In this document: piece after piece, positions 1-8,910 of the stretch
Layout: each line of letters opens with the position of its first letter
Numbering within the stretch: position 1 is the stretch's first letter
Assembly: GCA_003427395.1 (NCBI GenBank)
Contig: BFEA01000342.1
Coordinates: 1,462,976-1,486,209 of the forward strand
Direction: 5' to 3'
Source of the DNA: Chara braunii
Lineage: Eukaryota > Streptophyta > Charophyceae > Charales > Characeae
DNA length: 23,234 bases
Translations under genes and position numbers: made by a program
The notes under the pieces: model-generated
The model's database searches: none
What the model was told of the DNA's origin: nothing
What the model saw: the letters and a program-made list of their open reading frames with translations, nothing else

Positions 1-680
1 GTACCTCGAAGATGGAGCTGGAGCTATGGCGCCACAGGTAAATACCGCTGGCCTCCGCCAGCCATCTCTCCCAACTCTACGATCTACCACCTAATAGCGC
101 CCAGCGCTGAAGACTACCCTACAGCTATGGGCGCCCAGCGCCGAAGACTACAGCTAACGCTGAAGACTACTACCTAGCGCTGAAGACTACTGCAGCGCTC
201 CTCCTGAGTGCTGCGGCCGAATCCTGAAGACTACTCGTGCCTACTGACAACTACCTACCCGTGAAGTGCATGGGAACTTCCTATGTACTACCGGGTGTGC
301 CTCCTGACTGCAGGCGAGCAGTCCAGGAGGCTGCTCTTGCCAATGCCGAAGGGAGGCAAGGGCTGCAGCTGCAGCTCCTGCTCGAGCTGGCGTGGGGAAC
401 AGGCTATTTCTGGCCTGTTCCCGAAACCCTGTTTTCGTGCCTGAGTCTTAGGTAGGTCGAACACAATGAGGGCCTGAAAATGGCCCTCCGTTTCAGGCTG
501 AAAAGCCTCTGGGCCTGAAAGGCCCAGAAATGGGCTGAAAACGGAGTAGGGCCTGCAGGCCCTCGTTTTTCAGCTTTCAGGCTGAAACGACCGGGGCCTG
601 TAAGCCCTATGTTTTAGGCTTTCAGGCTGAAAGTGCGGGACGGGCCCTGCAGGGCCCGTGTGGCTACGCAGTATGCCGCA
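1..680 (-). mobile_element. Partial gypsy-type LTR, inverted partner of the LTR at 17104
   Basis: Read on the minus strand from 680 leftward, this begins TGCGGCATACTGCG and follows the plus-strand sequence from 17104 almost throughout. Shared blocks are the GGGCCCTGCAGGGCCC palindrome, repeated 'cagcctgaaagcctgaaaac' hairpins, the segment around GGCATTGGCAAGAGCAGCC, several 'tagtcttcagcgctgggcgc' repeats, and the final GTGGCGCCATAGCTCCAGC. By eye identity is roughly 80%. The left end is cut by the window edge. No polypurine tract lies next to 680, and the adjoining sequence at 681 looks like the tail of another LTR, so this is probably an LTR (solo or from an element off-window) inserted into that one. 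It has no open coding sequence. Confidence 0.6.
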
Positions 681-1686
681 CGATGCTTCAGGGCCCGTAC
701 AACCATACACAGATGAATGGTGGGAGGAGAGACGATGGAGGTGGGAGGTATAGGCAGCGTCAGATGTCACCGAGATAGAATCCATAAGGTCACCGATATG
801 GTAGTCCAAAATGTCACTGAACAAAATCAGAATGTCGTTGACATAAGTCACCAATGTCGGAGGTACAGAATCCTCATGTAGCCGGTGTCCGATCTGTGAT
901 ACCGCCTGGTATCAGTCCCAACTATCTCCAATGTCTCCAGTCCAGTAAGTATCCCAGCCTCCTACCACCGAAGTCCAACCACTGATCTCTGTCCAATTCA
1001 TACCGAAGTCTCCAGTCTGAAGAAGAAGAAGAAGAAGAAGAAGAAGAAGAAGGGGAAGGAGGAGGAGGAGGAGGAGAGGAAGAAGAAGAGATCCGAGAGG
1101 GGCAGAGGAGGGAAGGAGGTGGTGAGTCAGCGCCCAGGCTCCTACCTGCAGATGCAAGCTGGCGCCTTGGGACTGTTGAAGACCCGCAGCTTCAACCTGG
1201 AGCTATGGCGCTGCGCAGGTAAGCCGGCAAGTGTCTGTCTGCCACCTCTAGCCGTCACTCAGCGCTAATCAGCGCTGCGGTGCTCGGCGCTTCGCTAAAC
1301 CAAGATTAGCACAGCGTTCCTCAAACTGCTGCCGTCCTCCCTTCGTCCCAAAATGGCCGTTGGCTGGGCCTAAATACCGGCCGGCGGCCAGTTCGGCCTT
1401 TGCCTCCCACGGTGGCCTCCGATCTGAACCGTCGGATCTATCATACAATCCGTGGTTCAGGTCGGACCAGTTTTCGGGAAGCAGACTGCATAAATGGCAG
1501 CCTGGTCCAAACGAAACGTTTGGCCTTTTACCGCCCAGAGCCTGCGGCTGCAGGGCCTGGTCTAGAACCGGTTGCCCAAGGACAAAGGGGCGGCCTAAAA
1601 GGTCCGGCCTTTGGGTCGGCCTGGCCTGGATTATCGCGCCCAGGCCCTCCGAACCCCTCGGCCCGTGTGAAATGTAGTATGTAACA
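681..1686 (-). mobile_element. 3' LTR of gypsy element 1 (right end clear, left end approximate)
   Basis: On the minus strand the integrase reading frame of element 1 runs into a purine-rich tract (GAGGAGAGCGGGAG) and then TGTTACATACTACATTTC, the usual arrangement of polypurine tract followed by an LTR starting TG. The LTR goes leftward through a GC-rich U3, the motif GCGCCATAGCTCC near 1201-1213, a long TTC/TCC pyrimidine tract (plus-strand GAA/GGA at 1019-1092), and a tail with repeated 'gacattgg' and 'gacttcggt' words. The left boundary is set only by the neighbouring LTR starting at 680; no terminal CA with a target duplication was found. Long open frames here (for example 1269-1835 minus) are incidental. 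Confidence 0.5.
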
Positions 1687-1700
1687 CTCCCGCTCTCCTC
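1687..1700 (-). other. Polypurine tract of element 1
   Basis: The minus-strand purine-rich run GAGGAGAGCGGGAG lies directly before the LTR start TGTTACATAC. It would prime plus-strand DNA synthesis. It overlaps the 3' end of the integrase reading frame. Confidence 0.5.
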
Positions 1701-2730
1701 GACGGGAATTGTTGACTTGTTGTGCGAGGTAACAACTTTGACGTGTGGAAAACTGGGAAAGAATGGAGGTGTGCTGAAATCTCTACGGAATACGACTGTC
1801 CATCCTCTCTGCCCTTGACTTCTAAATCTGTCCACAGTCCTCTGTACGTAGGCAACAGTTTTTGCGAGATGTTTTCCTCAGGAGCAAACTCTTTGGACTT
1901 GACCCAGACTAAGTCGCCTACTTGAAACTGAGATGGACGACGGTGCTTATTAGCTTGCTCTATCATCTTATGTTGGGCCTTCCTGAGGTTCTCTATTACT
2001 GTAGCAATCTCTTTCTGATACTGTAGCGCAAATTCCCTAGTACCAAGCGGTAACCTTTGGATCTGATCCCGGTTTATTCCCTCAAACGGTCTACGCGGTC
2101 TAAGGGACTTATGCAGTTCATTGGGAGCAGGTTGCTAGATGAACGTTGTTGTCGTACGCTCTGGCTACCTTTGGGAGCATCTCGTCCCAGTTGACTTGAT
2201 CGGGTCTAATGTACATTCTAAGAACTTGTTGCAGGACCTTGTTCATCTGTTCAGTCTGGCCATTAGTCTCTGGATGACGGCCAGATGACATAAGCAACTT
2301 AGAACCGTATACCTTCACAAGTTCCTGTCAGTTTTGACTAGTGAACCTGGTATCTCTATCAATGACCCAATGATAAAAAAACTTCGATATTACTAACTCG
2401 GTTCGTGCCTCAAAAGGCAAAAGGAACAAAAACTGTGTATTTACTAAAACGGTCTACAATGACCATGACTTGGCTCTTGCCATGCCTACTCCTGACCCCA
2501 GCATGCATAAAGTCAATGGGCACAGATACTCCAGGTCCTGATGGAATAGGTAGGGGTCTGAGAAGACCCAATGGGGCTCGCGTCGTAGTTTTGTTGCGCT
2601 GGCCTACCTTGCAACAACGCATATACTCTATGCAGTTAGTTTTCATGTCAGGCCACATATAGGCACGCATCAAGTGGCGAGGGTCTTTTACCAACAGAAG
2701 TGCCCTTCCGTATCGTGACATTCTCCAAGG
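1687..2730 (-). pseudogene. Integrase, element 1 (broken)
   Basis: Minus-strand pieces give an integrase. At 2410-2721 lies the zinc-finger end (C-x2-C as CCKVGQ) and start of the catalytic core with 'IDFMHAG' and 'MVIVDRFSKY', where D is the first catalytic aspartate. At 2118-2318 is the core end with 'SSGRHPETNGQTEQMNK', containing the region of the third catalytic residue. At 1631-1966 is the C-terminal domain (QFQVGDLVWVKSKEF, then FHTSKLLP). The pieces lie in different frames and are separated by stops, so no full integrase can be made. Its role in an intact element is insertion of cDNA into chromosomes. Confidence 0.8.
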
Positions 2731-2766
2731 ATCAGACTGCGAAAGTCCTCACTGTTGGGAACGGAC

Positions 2767-2870
2767 AGTCGGTCTACGGCGTCTGTCTTTTCAAATAACA
2801 ACCCATTAATGGTCTAGTAGTCGGTCTACGGCGTCTGTCTTTTCAAATAACAACCCATTAATGGTCTAGT
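2767..2870. repeat. 52-bp tandem duplication inside element 1 pol
   Basis: The stretch starting agtcggtctacggcgtc at 2767 is repeated exactly from 2819. It lies in the linker between RNase H and integrase. Since 52 is not a multiple of three, the duplication shifts the reading frame. Confidence 0.9.
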
Positions 2871-3217
2871 AATGCGGTTCACTGGCTGGGTTCTCCTTAA
2901 CTCTCTTTAGGAGGTCACCATAGCTAGCGTCCGATGCATATGCGTCTACAACTTTTTGTTGTAAGTCTGACCCTATATCCACATAGTGAACTATGCCTCC
3001 AAAGCAGTCGGCTATCCTACTAAGGGTGTCTGCAACCACATTATACTTCCCCTTGACTGGCTTGAGCTCGAAGTCAAACTGATCTATCTTTGCGGCCCAC
3101 CTAGTAAGCTTAGGTGTCATCTCGGCCCTGCATCTTAAACCACCTCAACGTTTCGTGGTCTGAATAAACTTTGAAGTCTCCCAAGCAAGCAATGTCTCAA
3201 GCTATGTGTCCTCCTAG

Positions 3218-3345
3218 GCCGCGGCCGCCTCCGACTCGGCCGCGGCCGAGGAGGCTGGCCGCAGGCCCGCGGCCTAGGCTGCGCGGCCGAGTTTTTTTGT
3301 GGCCGCGCCACAGCCAGGCGGCGGCGCGCGCGGCCTGCGCATGTC
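3218..3345. repeat. GC-rich subterminal palindromes of the hAT-like element
   Basis: Dense self-complementary GGCCGCGGCC blocks (for example CCTAGGCCGCGGCC pairing with GGCCGCGGCCGAGGAGG) follow the left terminal repeat. A shorter GGCC-rich block mirrors this before the right end (about 4245-4310). Such subterminal repeats often serve as transposase binding sites in hAT elements; that role here is inferred. Confidence 0.5.
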
Positions 3346-3464
3346 GGCCGCTGTAGGCCTGTGCAAAAAAAAATAAAAAAAATAAAAAAAATTCGGGGGG
3401 TGTTTTTTTATGTGTGACAAAAAACTAAAAAAATAGGGAAAAAAAATCATTGATTAATTGGTTT

Positions 3465-3465
<1 letters not shown>

Positions 3466-3497
<32 letters not shown>

Positions 3498-3500
3498 GGG

Positions 3501-3541
<41 letters not shown>

Positions 3542-3578
3542 GGGGGAGGGGTCCTCCCTTGCCTCCCCGGCACACGCG

Positions 3579-3614
<36 letters not shown>

Positions 3615-3634
3615 TGACAGACACACACACGAGG

Positions 3635-3669
<35 letters not shown>
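3466..3669. repeat. TTGA and CA microsatellites
   Basis: A (TTGA)n run with one interruption (about 3466-3539) is followed after a short spacer by (CA)n with imperfections (about 3571-3669). Open frames through it encode only Cys-Val, His-Thr or Asn-Gln-Ser-Ile repeats and are not genes. Confidence 0.95.
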
Positions 3670-3672
<3 letters not shown>

Positions 3673-3974
3673 AATCAATCAAACCCTTTTTTTGTTTATT
3701 TGTTTTCAATTTTTGCATCTTCATTTTTTTTAAACACCTAATTTACCTGCAAAAAACCGAAATTCATTTCTAAAAAAATACAGCACAACTCAGGGACCAC
3801 ATCCCTCTTGATAAAAAATGACAAAAGAAAAATCCTGCTCTTTTTTTTTTTTTTAATATTTTGTTTAAATCGAATTTCGTTTTTCATTTTTTAAAAATCT
3901 CAAACGAAGTCCGATTCCAAAATAAAAAACATAGGATTGTAGGGTTTTCCAAGCCCTACGCCCCTATATATATA

Positions 3975-4172
3975 TCGTCACAAACAGAACTGCCCGGTAA
4001 ACCGTAGGCAGAGAGAGAGAAGAGGACAACAAACAAGGGGCTGTGACAAACTGTTTCGTCGGAGTTTCTATATATATCGTCACAAACAGAACTGCCCGGT
4101 AAAACCGTAGGCAGAGAGAGAGAAGAGGACAACAAACGAGGGGCTGTGACAAACTGTTTCGTCGGAGTTTCA
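3975..4172. repeat. 102-bp tandem duplication in the hAT-like element
   Basis: The block starting tcgtcacaaacagaactgcc at 3975 repeats from 4077 with few changes. Each copy is bordered by a TATATA run and contains an AGAGAGAG tract. Confidence 0.85.
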
Positions 4173-4590
4173 CCGACTTATATATATATATATTTGCACA
4201 TTTTTAGGGGTAAAAAGAAAATATTAAAAAAACAGGCCGTGGATTGGGCCTCATGGGCCACGGCCACGGCCGACTTTTTCGGCCGCAGCGGTCGAAATGC
4301 CCGTGGCCTAGGTGTCACATAGGTCTCAAGTGATCTAACGCTTGCCTGAGAGCGTAGAGTTCCCTCTCATAGGTAGATGTTGCTACCTTCTCTGAAGGCA
4401 ATCTAGCAGACATGAACTCTACGAGTCTATACCCATTGCCATCGTCTTGTTGTAAAACATCACCAGTACCATATTAACTTGCATCAGTGGTGACAACAAA
4501 GGGTAAAGATGGGTCAACTACCTTGAGGACTGGGTATTCGATCAAGGCCCGCTTCAACTTTTTCAAGGTTGATGTACAGTCTTGGCCCCC

Positions 4591-5480
4591 CTACCGGATT
4601 GCCTTTTTCTTTCGCAGTCTGCGAAGGGGAGCGACAATTGCAGAGAAGTTCCTTACGAACTTCCTGCAATAGTTAGCCAATCCTAGGAACAATCTCAACT
4701 CTGTGAGTGTACGCGGGGTTGGCCAATCTCTAATCGTTGCAATCTTGCTGTCCTCGAGCTTAATGCCATCACCATCTGATACGTGGCCCAAGTACAAAAT
4801 CTTTGTCTTGGCCCACTCGCACTTGCTTGCGTTGATCTTGAAATTTGCTTCGCGCAACTTTTCCAAGATCTGCCTCATATGAGCCTCATGCTCCTGGAGG
4901 GTGTTGCTAAAAATCAAAATATCATCCAAGTACACAAATACGAATTTATCCAACCACGGCCTAAACAAATCGTTCATACAACGTTGGAACGTAGCCGGTG
5001 CGTTAACTAGTCCAAAGGGCATAACTATGAACTCATAATGCCCATACCTAGTTTTGAACGCCATTTTCTACTGATCATCAGGGTGAACCTCTATCTGGTG
5101 TGAACTTGACTTCAAGTCTATGAAGTACTTGCAACCCTGCAACCGATCTAACAGATTGTCTATACGGGGCAGTGGCTCTGCCATCTTCACAGTAACGACA
5201 TTAAGACCCCTATAGTCCATGCACATTCGAAGTTCTCCCTCTTTCTTGGGGACAAAAAGAACAGGTGCTCCAAATGAAGACGAACTGGGCCTAATCCACC
5301 CCTTTTCGAGAAGCTCCTCCAACTCCTTAGGAGACATCCTATACACTGCTCCCTTGGCAGTCTTACTGCCAGGCTCTATCTCAATGAGGTGCTGGATAGG
5401 ACGCGGAACTACTCCTCAAGGAGACTTTGACAAATCTGAGTATTCTTCCAGCAGCTTGGCAATAATTGGGTTGGTGGGTT
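4591..5480 (-). pseudogene. Reverse transcriptase, element 1 (one in-frame stop)
   Basis: Minus-strand frames 5346-5068 and 5064-4591 are consecutive parts of one Ty3/gypsy RT. The first has 'YRMSPKELEELLEKGWIRPS', 'FGAPVLFVPKKEG', 'RMCMDYRGLN' and 'FIDLKS' (first catalytic aspartate). The second has 'KTRYGHYEFIVMPFGLVNAP' and the catalytic YLDD at 4932-4921, then 'FLGLANYCRKFVRNFS'. A TAG at 5067-5065, directly before KMAFKT, stands where the family usually has a tryptophan codon, so a single nonsense change separates the halves. After 4591 the frame is lost before RNase H. Upstream (5346-5480) the linker frame is also broken. Confidence 0.88.
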
Positions 5481-5549
5481 GATCTTTATTAGGCTCAGTG
5501 ACAGGCCTAACATAGGCCACAAAAACCTGCTCTTCTAGCTGCTCCTCCA

Positions 5550-6090
5550 CTAATCGCGCGAATGCGGGAGCACTGAGGCATCATGTGTCAGAGGGTTATC
5601 TACTCCGGACACATGAAACAAGCGAGTCGTTTTGACATCACCTGAAAGACTAGGAAGCCTACACTCGTGCTCTCTCAAGTGCAGTGTGGCTCCTACTGCC
5701 TCTCCCCGATCCATACCTAGGACCATACCGAATGGGAGATTGTCCTCTACGAGGAGAGTCAAGGAATGGAGAACTCTTTCTACCTTCCCATCTTTCTCTA
5801 GGCGGAAATACGCCTGGACTCCCTAGACGTTATCCTCGATTCGCATATGTCTGCGAGGATACTGACCATGGGATCTTCTAGCTTTTGGACTTTCAAATTT
5901 AACTTCAACTTCTGCAGCGCTTTTCTGCTAATATAGCTACGGGTGGGCCCATGTCTATTAGGGACCCTACTCTGCCTCTAAAAAGTTCAACATCTACTAT
6001 AGTAGCTGCCCTTTTCCATCGTTCTTCATCTTGGCCCAGGCTGGCATCCTCTTTCAAGGTCCGGAGGCCCACCTGTCTGTTTGCTTGTTT
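5550..6090 (-). pseudogene. Retroviral-type aspartic protease remnant, element 1
   Basis: Minus-strand frame 6105-5905 contains 'RVGSLIDMGPPVAIL', matching the position of the protease active site, where a functional enzyme has D-S/T-G. Here the residue after D is methionine, so the catalytic triplet looks lost. Frame 5762-5550 has 'NLPFGMVLGMDRGEAVGATLHL', resembling the family's second conserved segment (usually LGMDW). The pieces are in separate frames. It lies just upstream of the RT, as expected for Ty3/gypsy pol. The assignment rests on short motifs and gene order. Confidence 0.55.
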
Positions 6091-6892
6091 TCTCTTTTTT
6101 TTCACATTTTCTGTGAAACAGCAAAACCATCAAACTCTCAAAAACCGCACGGTTTCTGCATCACAGCAGTGCACAATGCTGGATTTGAGCCCCCGTCTCT
6201 TCTTCAACACAATAAAAAAACAGAAAAACAACACGGAAAGCGAAATAAAAAACCAAAATTTTTTAACACATCCACAGCAAACTGTAGATCTGAATCACAT
6301 CAAACGTTGAGCAAATTCTTGCGCCGTGACAGGCAGCAAATCCCGTACGTGGTGGCCATTTGAGGCTGCGGAAAGTTGGACGCAGAAGGACAGCCGCAGA
6401 TCAAACATCTTGCGCCGTGATAGGCAGCAAATCCCGTACGTGGCGGCCATTTGAGGCTGCGGAAAGTTGGACGCAGAAGGACAGCCGCAGATCAAACATC
6501 CGACGGTGGCAAACCCCCGCCACGTATGCAGCCCACGGCCAAAAAGACCCAGTAGGGGAAGAGAATAAGTTGACTCATGAATTGGACAGGACCTTACAGC
6601 ATAACTCAATCATCACAGCGGTGGCCTTGTGAATTCTGATACCAGAACAAGTTCTATAGTCCACAACCAGTCTACAGGTGATCTGACACTATCGTGGATG
6701 TATCTGACCGAAATTACCACTGGTCTCGTATGTATCTCACCGCAATGACATCCACAGATCAGTTGCAAAAGTCCTTACCTGAGTATAGTATAAGGACGGA
6801 ACAGTGAATGTTGGATTCTAGGACCAGAATGAAAATTTGCCATAAGCCAAGCCACTCCACAGAGGTCAGACCCGGAAAGACGTTGCACCTAC
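6091..6892. other. Non-coding flank: gypsy remnant edge to WD40-gene intron
   Basis: No credible coding sequence was found. It holds A/T-rich sequence (6090-6300), a 91-bp tandem duplication, and a minus-strand TGGTATCAGA (6644-6635) that matches the start of a tRNA-Met primer binding site (usually TGGTATCAGAGC), though no LTR end (CA) lies directly beside it. The part next to 6892 starts with the splice donor GTAGGT and is probably intron of the WD40 gene. Confidence 0.4.
6319..6500. repeat. 91-bp tandem duplication
   Basis: The unit starting ttgcgccgtgacaggcagc at 6319 is repeated from 6410 with only a couple of substitutions. Both copies end in agatcaaacatc. It is not linked to any feature I recognise. 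Confidence 0.9.
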
Positions 6893-7001
6893 CATCCCCG
6901 GTGGTGAGCCCGATCAACAAATCATGGCCATCCGTTACCCTAGGATTAAATGCATGGCACCCGGGATGTACATTGCTGAAGTATAGTGATTTTAAAGGTT
7001 C
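6893..7001 (-). CDS. WD40-repeat protein, WDR20/CreC-like, internal exon
   Basis: This 109-bp minus-strand exon encodes 'EPLKSLYFSNVHPG', 'CHAFNPRVTDGHDLL' and 'IGLTTGDG', matching the conserved stretch of the WDR20/CreC family that reads like CHxFNP/D...LLIGxxxGD, part of an early WD40 blade. The acceptor is TTTGTGGCAG before GAACCT, and the donor is GGGGATG before GTAGGT. The exon starts in phase 0, as the preceding exon requires, and ends in phase 1. WDR20 (animals) and CreC (fungi) bind and activate USP12/USP46-type deubiquitinases; plants have homologues. No next exon is seen down to position 1, where retrotransposon sequence takes over. Confidence 0.85.
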
Positions 7002-7338
7002 CTGCCACAAACATGAGAACACAGAGGAAAGAAAGGACTCAGTAAGAGATGCACGATCTTCATGACCAAATTGTGGCTGCCACAAGCTATAAACATAGCA
7101 CCCACTCCGTGACAACCTGGATCACTCTTCTGATATGGATGAACACCGCATCAAACTGAAGCAACAGAAAAACGCAAGGATTTATTTTTAATGTGAACGA
7201 CATGATCTGCGAAGCGGACACATCAAAGACAACTCAGATTCCAAGTCCATGCTGATCGAACCAAGGAAAGAAAGGCAAGGGAAATATAAACCAGAAAAAC
7301 TTTACCAGTAATCAGGCCTATCAAAAGGTAGCATCTTC

Positions 7339-7435
<97 letters not shown>

Positions 7436-7460
7436 NAGACACACACACACATGCACATGA

Positions 7461-7518
<58 letters not shown>

Positions 7519-8062
7519 AGAGACACACACACACAGACAAAACAGTCTGTCACAGTCATGCTTTTTTTGGTGGAGTTGTGAACAGCGAATATGACAACGC
7601 CCACACACACACACACTCCCAATGAGTATGGAACTGCTGGCCATCCCCAAATCATTAGCAAGTTCTGATAAATCCAAACCAGCTTGCAAAAACTAAGCAA
7701 CCCGGCAATCCAAGTCTTCGGGCAACAGCATACCAGGCTCTGATGTGCCAGATGTTCTGGCACAGGCAGCCTACTAATCAGACATAATCAACCGGAGCCC
7801 AGTTTTGCAGTGTCTTGAGGTTGCCTTTCCAGCAAACCACCTTATATTTTCAGGCAAACTCACCACCCTTCCACCGAGGATACAGGAAGCAAGAAGCAAA
7901 CAGTTTGAAGACAAAGAACCGGAAGAGAACTTGTGAGAATATGCCCATAGAAAGTTAGGATTGTTTTTTGAATCCCCCATGCACTCCGTATCTGCCATCT
8001 GGTCATCAGGATGACATACATGGCCGTAAGTGAATAGAAAAGGACTAGAACCTGCCACCCAC
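7002..8062 (-). other. Intron of the WDR20-like gene with long microsatellites
   Basis: It is bounded by GTGGGT on the 8063 side and TGTTTGTGGCAG on the 7001 side. Its middle holds a (CT)n run (7344-7390) joined to (CA)n runs broken by short interruptions (7391-7534) and one unresolved base at 7436. The cysteine/valine-rich open frames in this stretch are repeat artefacts. The rest shows no recognisable gene. Confidence 0.8.
7344..7534. repeat. (CT)n-(CA)n compound microsatellite
   Basis: About 24 CT units pass directly into CA repeats, with an n at 7436, a short GCGCGC patch near 7465, and an interruption by ACAGAGAGA near 7518. Confidence 0.97.
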
Positions 8063-8443
8063 CTTGTCTTGGGAGTTGTAGTCACTGATGAAGAGTGCAT
8101 CACCTACGTTGAAAATAAGGTACGTCCCTTCTCCATCTACCGACACCCCTGGCGTGCTGTTTGTGGCACCTCCAGGTGTGGAACTCGGTGTCCCTCCCCC
8201 AAGCAACACACGACTCCCTCCTGTGAACTTGCTCGCAATTCCATTGCTGCCCCCCGAGCGAAATAATCCTGCTCCATTACCTGAAAGTAGACGCGAAGAC
8301 AACCGTGTGGTTGTGCTGCTAGCAAAACTACTCACAAAACTGCCCCCCCCGGTGCTGCTGCCACTGCTGCTGCTGCTACTGCCACTCCCACTGCTGCTCC
8401 CAGTGTTCGTTGATGGCCGCTCCCTAAGGTGAGCAATCGTCAC
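8063..8443 (-). CDS. WD40-repeat protein, WDR20/CreC-like, exon with Ser/Gly linker
   Basis: This 381-bp (127-codon) minus-strand exon starts in phase 0 after acceptor TTTGCAG and ends at CAAGACAAG before donor GTGGGT. It begins 'VTIAHLRERPS', goes through a Ser/Gly/Thr-rich low-complexity linker of about 80 residues, and ends 'GEGTYLIFNVGDALFISDYN' plus SQDK. The ending matches plant WDR20-type proteins (ALFISDxNSQDK just before the first WD40 blade), and the start matches the segment after their N-terminal exon. Joining it to 6893-7001 keeps the frame and the family's residue order. The protein is expected to scaffold a USP12/46-type deubiquitinase. The N-terminal exon was not found upstream; it may lie beyond the repeats or outside the window. 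Confidence 0.87.
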
Positions 8444-8659
8444 CTGCAAACAAGTTACAGCACAAGCATCCAATCAACCGGAAATTACACCTCTGCAATC
8501 GAATGAACCATGCCAAACACAGTCCCCACCTTACCCCCAAATTATTATTATTACAAGTCGACCCGCCGCAGCGCAGGGCAGGATTCTTGGTTGATGAGGC
8601 ATGCGGAAATGACAGCAAGGCGTTTTGCCCCAAATGACATGTTGAGCAGGAGTATTATG

Positions 8660-8694
<35 letters not shown>

Positions 8695-8910
8695 TCACAC
8701 AATTCACAGGCAGCAACTCTGACTAACATGGGCTGCACACCTGACCCCCCCCCCCGGCCCCTTCTCCTCATAGGACGGCCTCCAGATTCAGGCGAAATAC
8801 TCTTTACTACTGGGACCTCACCCACGACAAAATTGGTGAGAGACTGCCCAAAAAAGAAGAAAAAGGAATCGGTGAGAGTGCAATAACCCATGAAGTATGC
8901 CTCTTGGAAT
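8444..8910 (-). other. Upstream intron of the WDR20-like gene
   Basis: The sequence adjoining the exon at 8443 has a good acceptor (CTTGTTTGCAG). It contains a (CA)n run at 8660-8690 and a short C-run at 8751-8760. No earlier exon of the WD40 gene could be recognised. Confidence 0.5.

Larger units (their letters stand above)
3202..4322. mobile_element. Non-autonomous hAT-like DNA transposon with 8-bp TSD
   Basis: The left end CTATGTGTCCTCCTAGGCC (3202-3220) and the reverse complement of the right end, CTATGTGACACCTAGGCC (4305-4322), form imperfect terminal inverted repeats. Both sides carry an exact 8-bp direct repeat, GTCTCAAG (3194-3201 and 4323-4330), and removing the element restores the continuity of the RNase H alignment. 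An 8-bp duplication is typical of hAT elements. The 1121-bp body encodes nothing recognisable: GC-rich self-complementary subterminal blocks, A-rich runs, a TTGA and a CA microsatellite, and a 102-bp tandem duplication. P-type elements also make 8-bp duplications, so the superfamily is an inference; the boundaries are well supported. Confidence 0.85.
2866..4590 (-). pseudogene. RNase H domain, element 1, split by a 1.1-kb insertion
   Basis: The first half lies at about 4590-4331 on the minus strand and includes 'FVVTTDAS' (catalytic D), 'GYRLVEFMSARL' and 'STYERELYALRQALDHL' (catalytic E region). The second half resumes at 3193 with '[10 protein letters not shown]' and runs through '[17 protein letters not shown]' and '[10 protein letters not shown]'. 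The interruption 3202-4322 is a DNA transposon flanked by GTCTCAAG on both sides. Even across the junction the frame slips shortly after the insertion site, so the domain was already damaged or decayed later. In an intact element RNase H removes the RNA strand of the RNA-DNA hybrid. Confidence 0.8.
1687..6090 (-). mobile_element. Degenerate Ty3/gypsy retrotransposon, internal region (element 1)
   Basis: Pieces of the pol polyprotein appear in Ty3/gypsy order along the minus strand: aspartic protease (about 6060-5550), reverse transcriptase (about 5480-4600), RNase H (about 4590-2870, split by a DNA transposon at 3202-4322) and integrase (about 2720-1687). Protease-RT-RNase H-integrase order separates Ty3/gypsy from Ty1/copia. 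No gag is recognisable upstream, so the 5' part is missing or eroded. Unlike elements 2 and 3, the integrase ends soon after a QFPSRR motif and has no chromodomain-like tail. Stops and frameshifts in every domain make it a pseudogene. Confidence 0.85.

Noticed and set aside
907-915. TGGTATCAG on the plus strand as a tRNA-Met primer binding site
   Set aside because: The neighbouring LTR is minus-oriented, no LTR end precedes it on the plus strand, and an inverted GATACC sits beside it, so it is probably chance.
1269-1835. 188-codon minus frame
   Set aside because: It overlaps LTR sequence and the integrase end in another frame; GC-rich DNA keeps it open.
3425-3741. Cys/Val-rich and His/Thr-rich open frames
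   Set aside because: They are translations of (CA)n and (TTGA)n microsatellites inside the hAT-like transposon.
7302-7763. 153-codon minus frame with Cys-Val and Arg-Glu repeats
   Set aside because: It lies in an intron and is produced by the CT/CA microsatellite; it includes an unresolved base.
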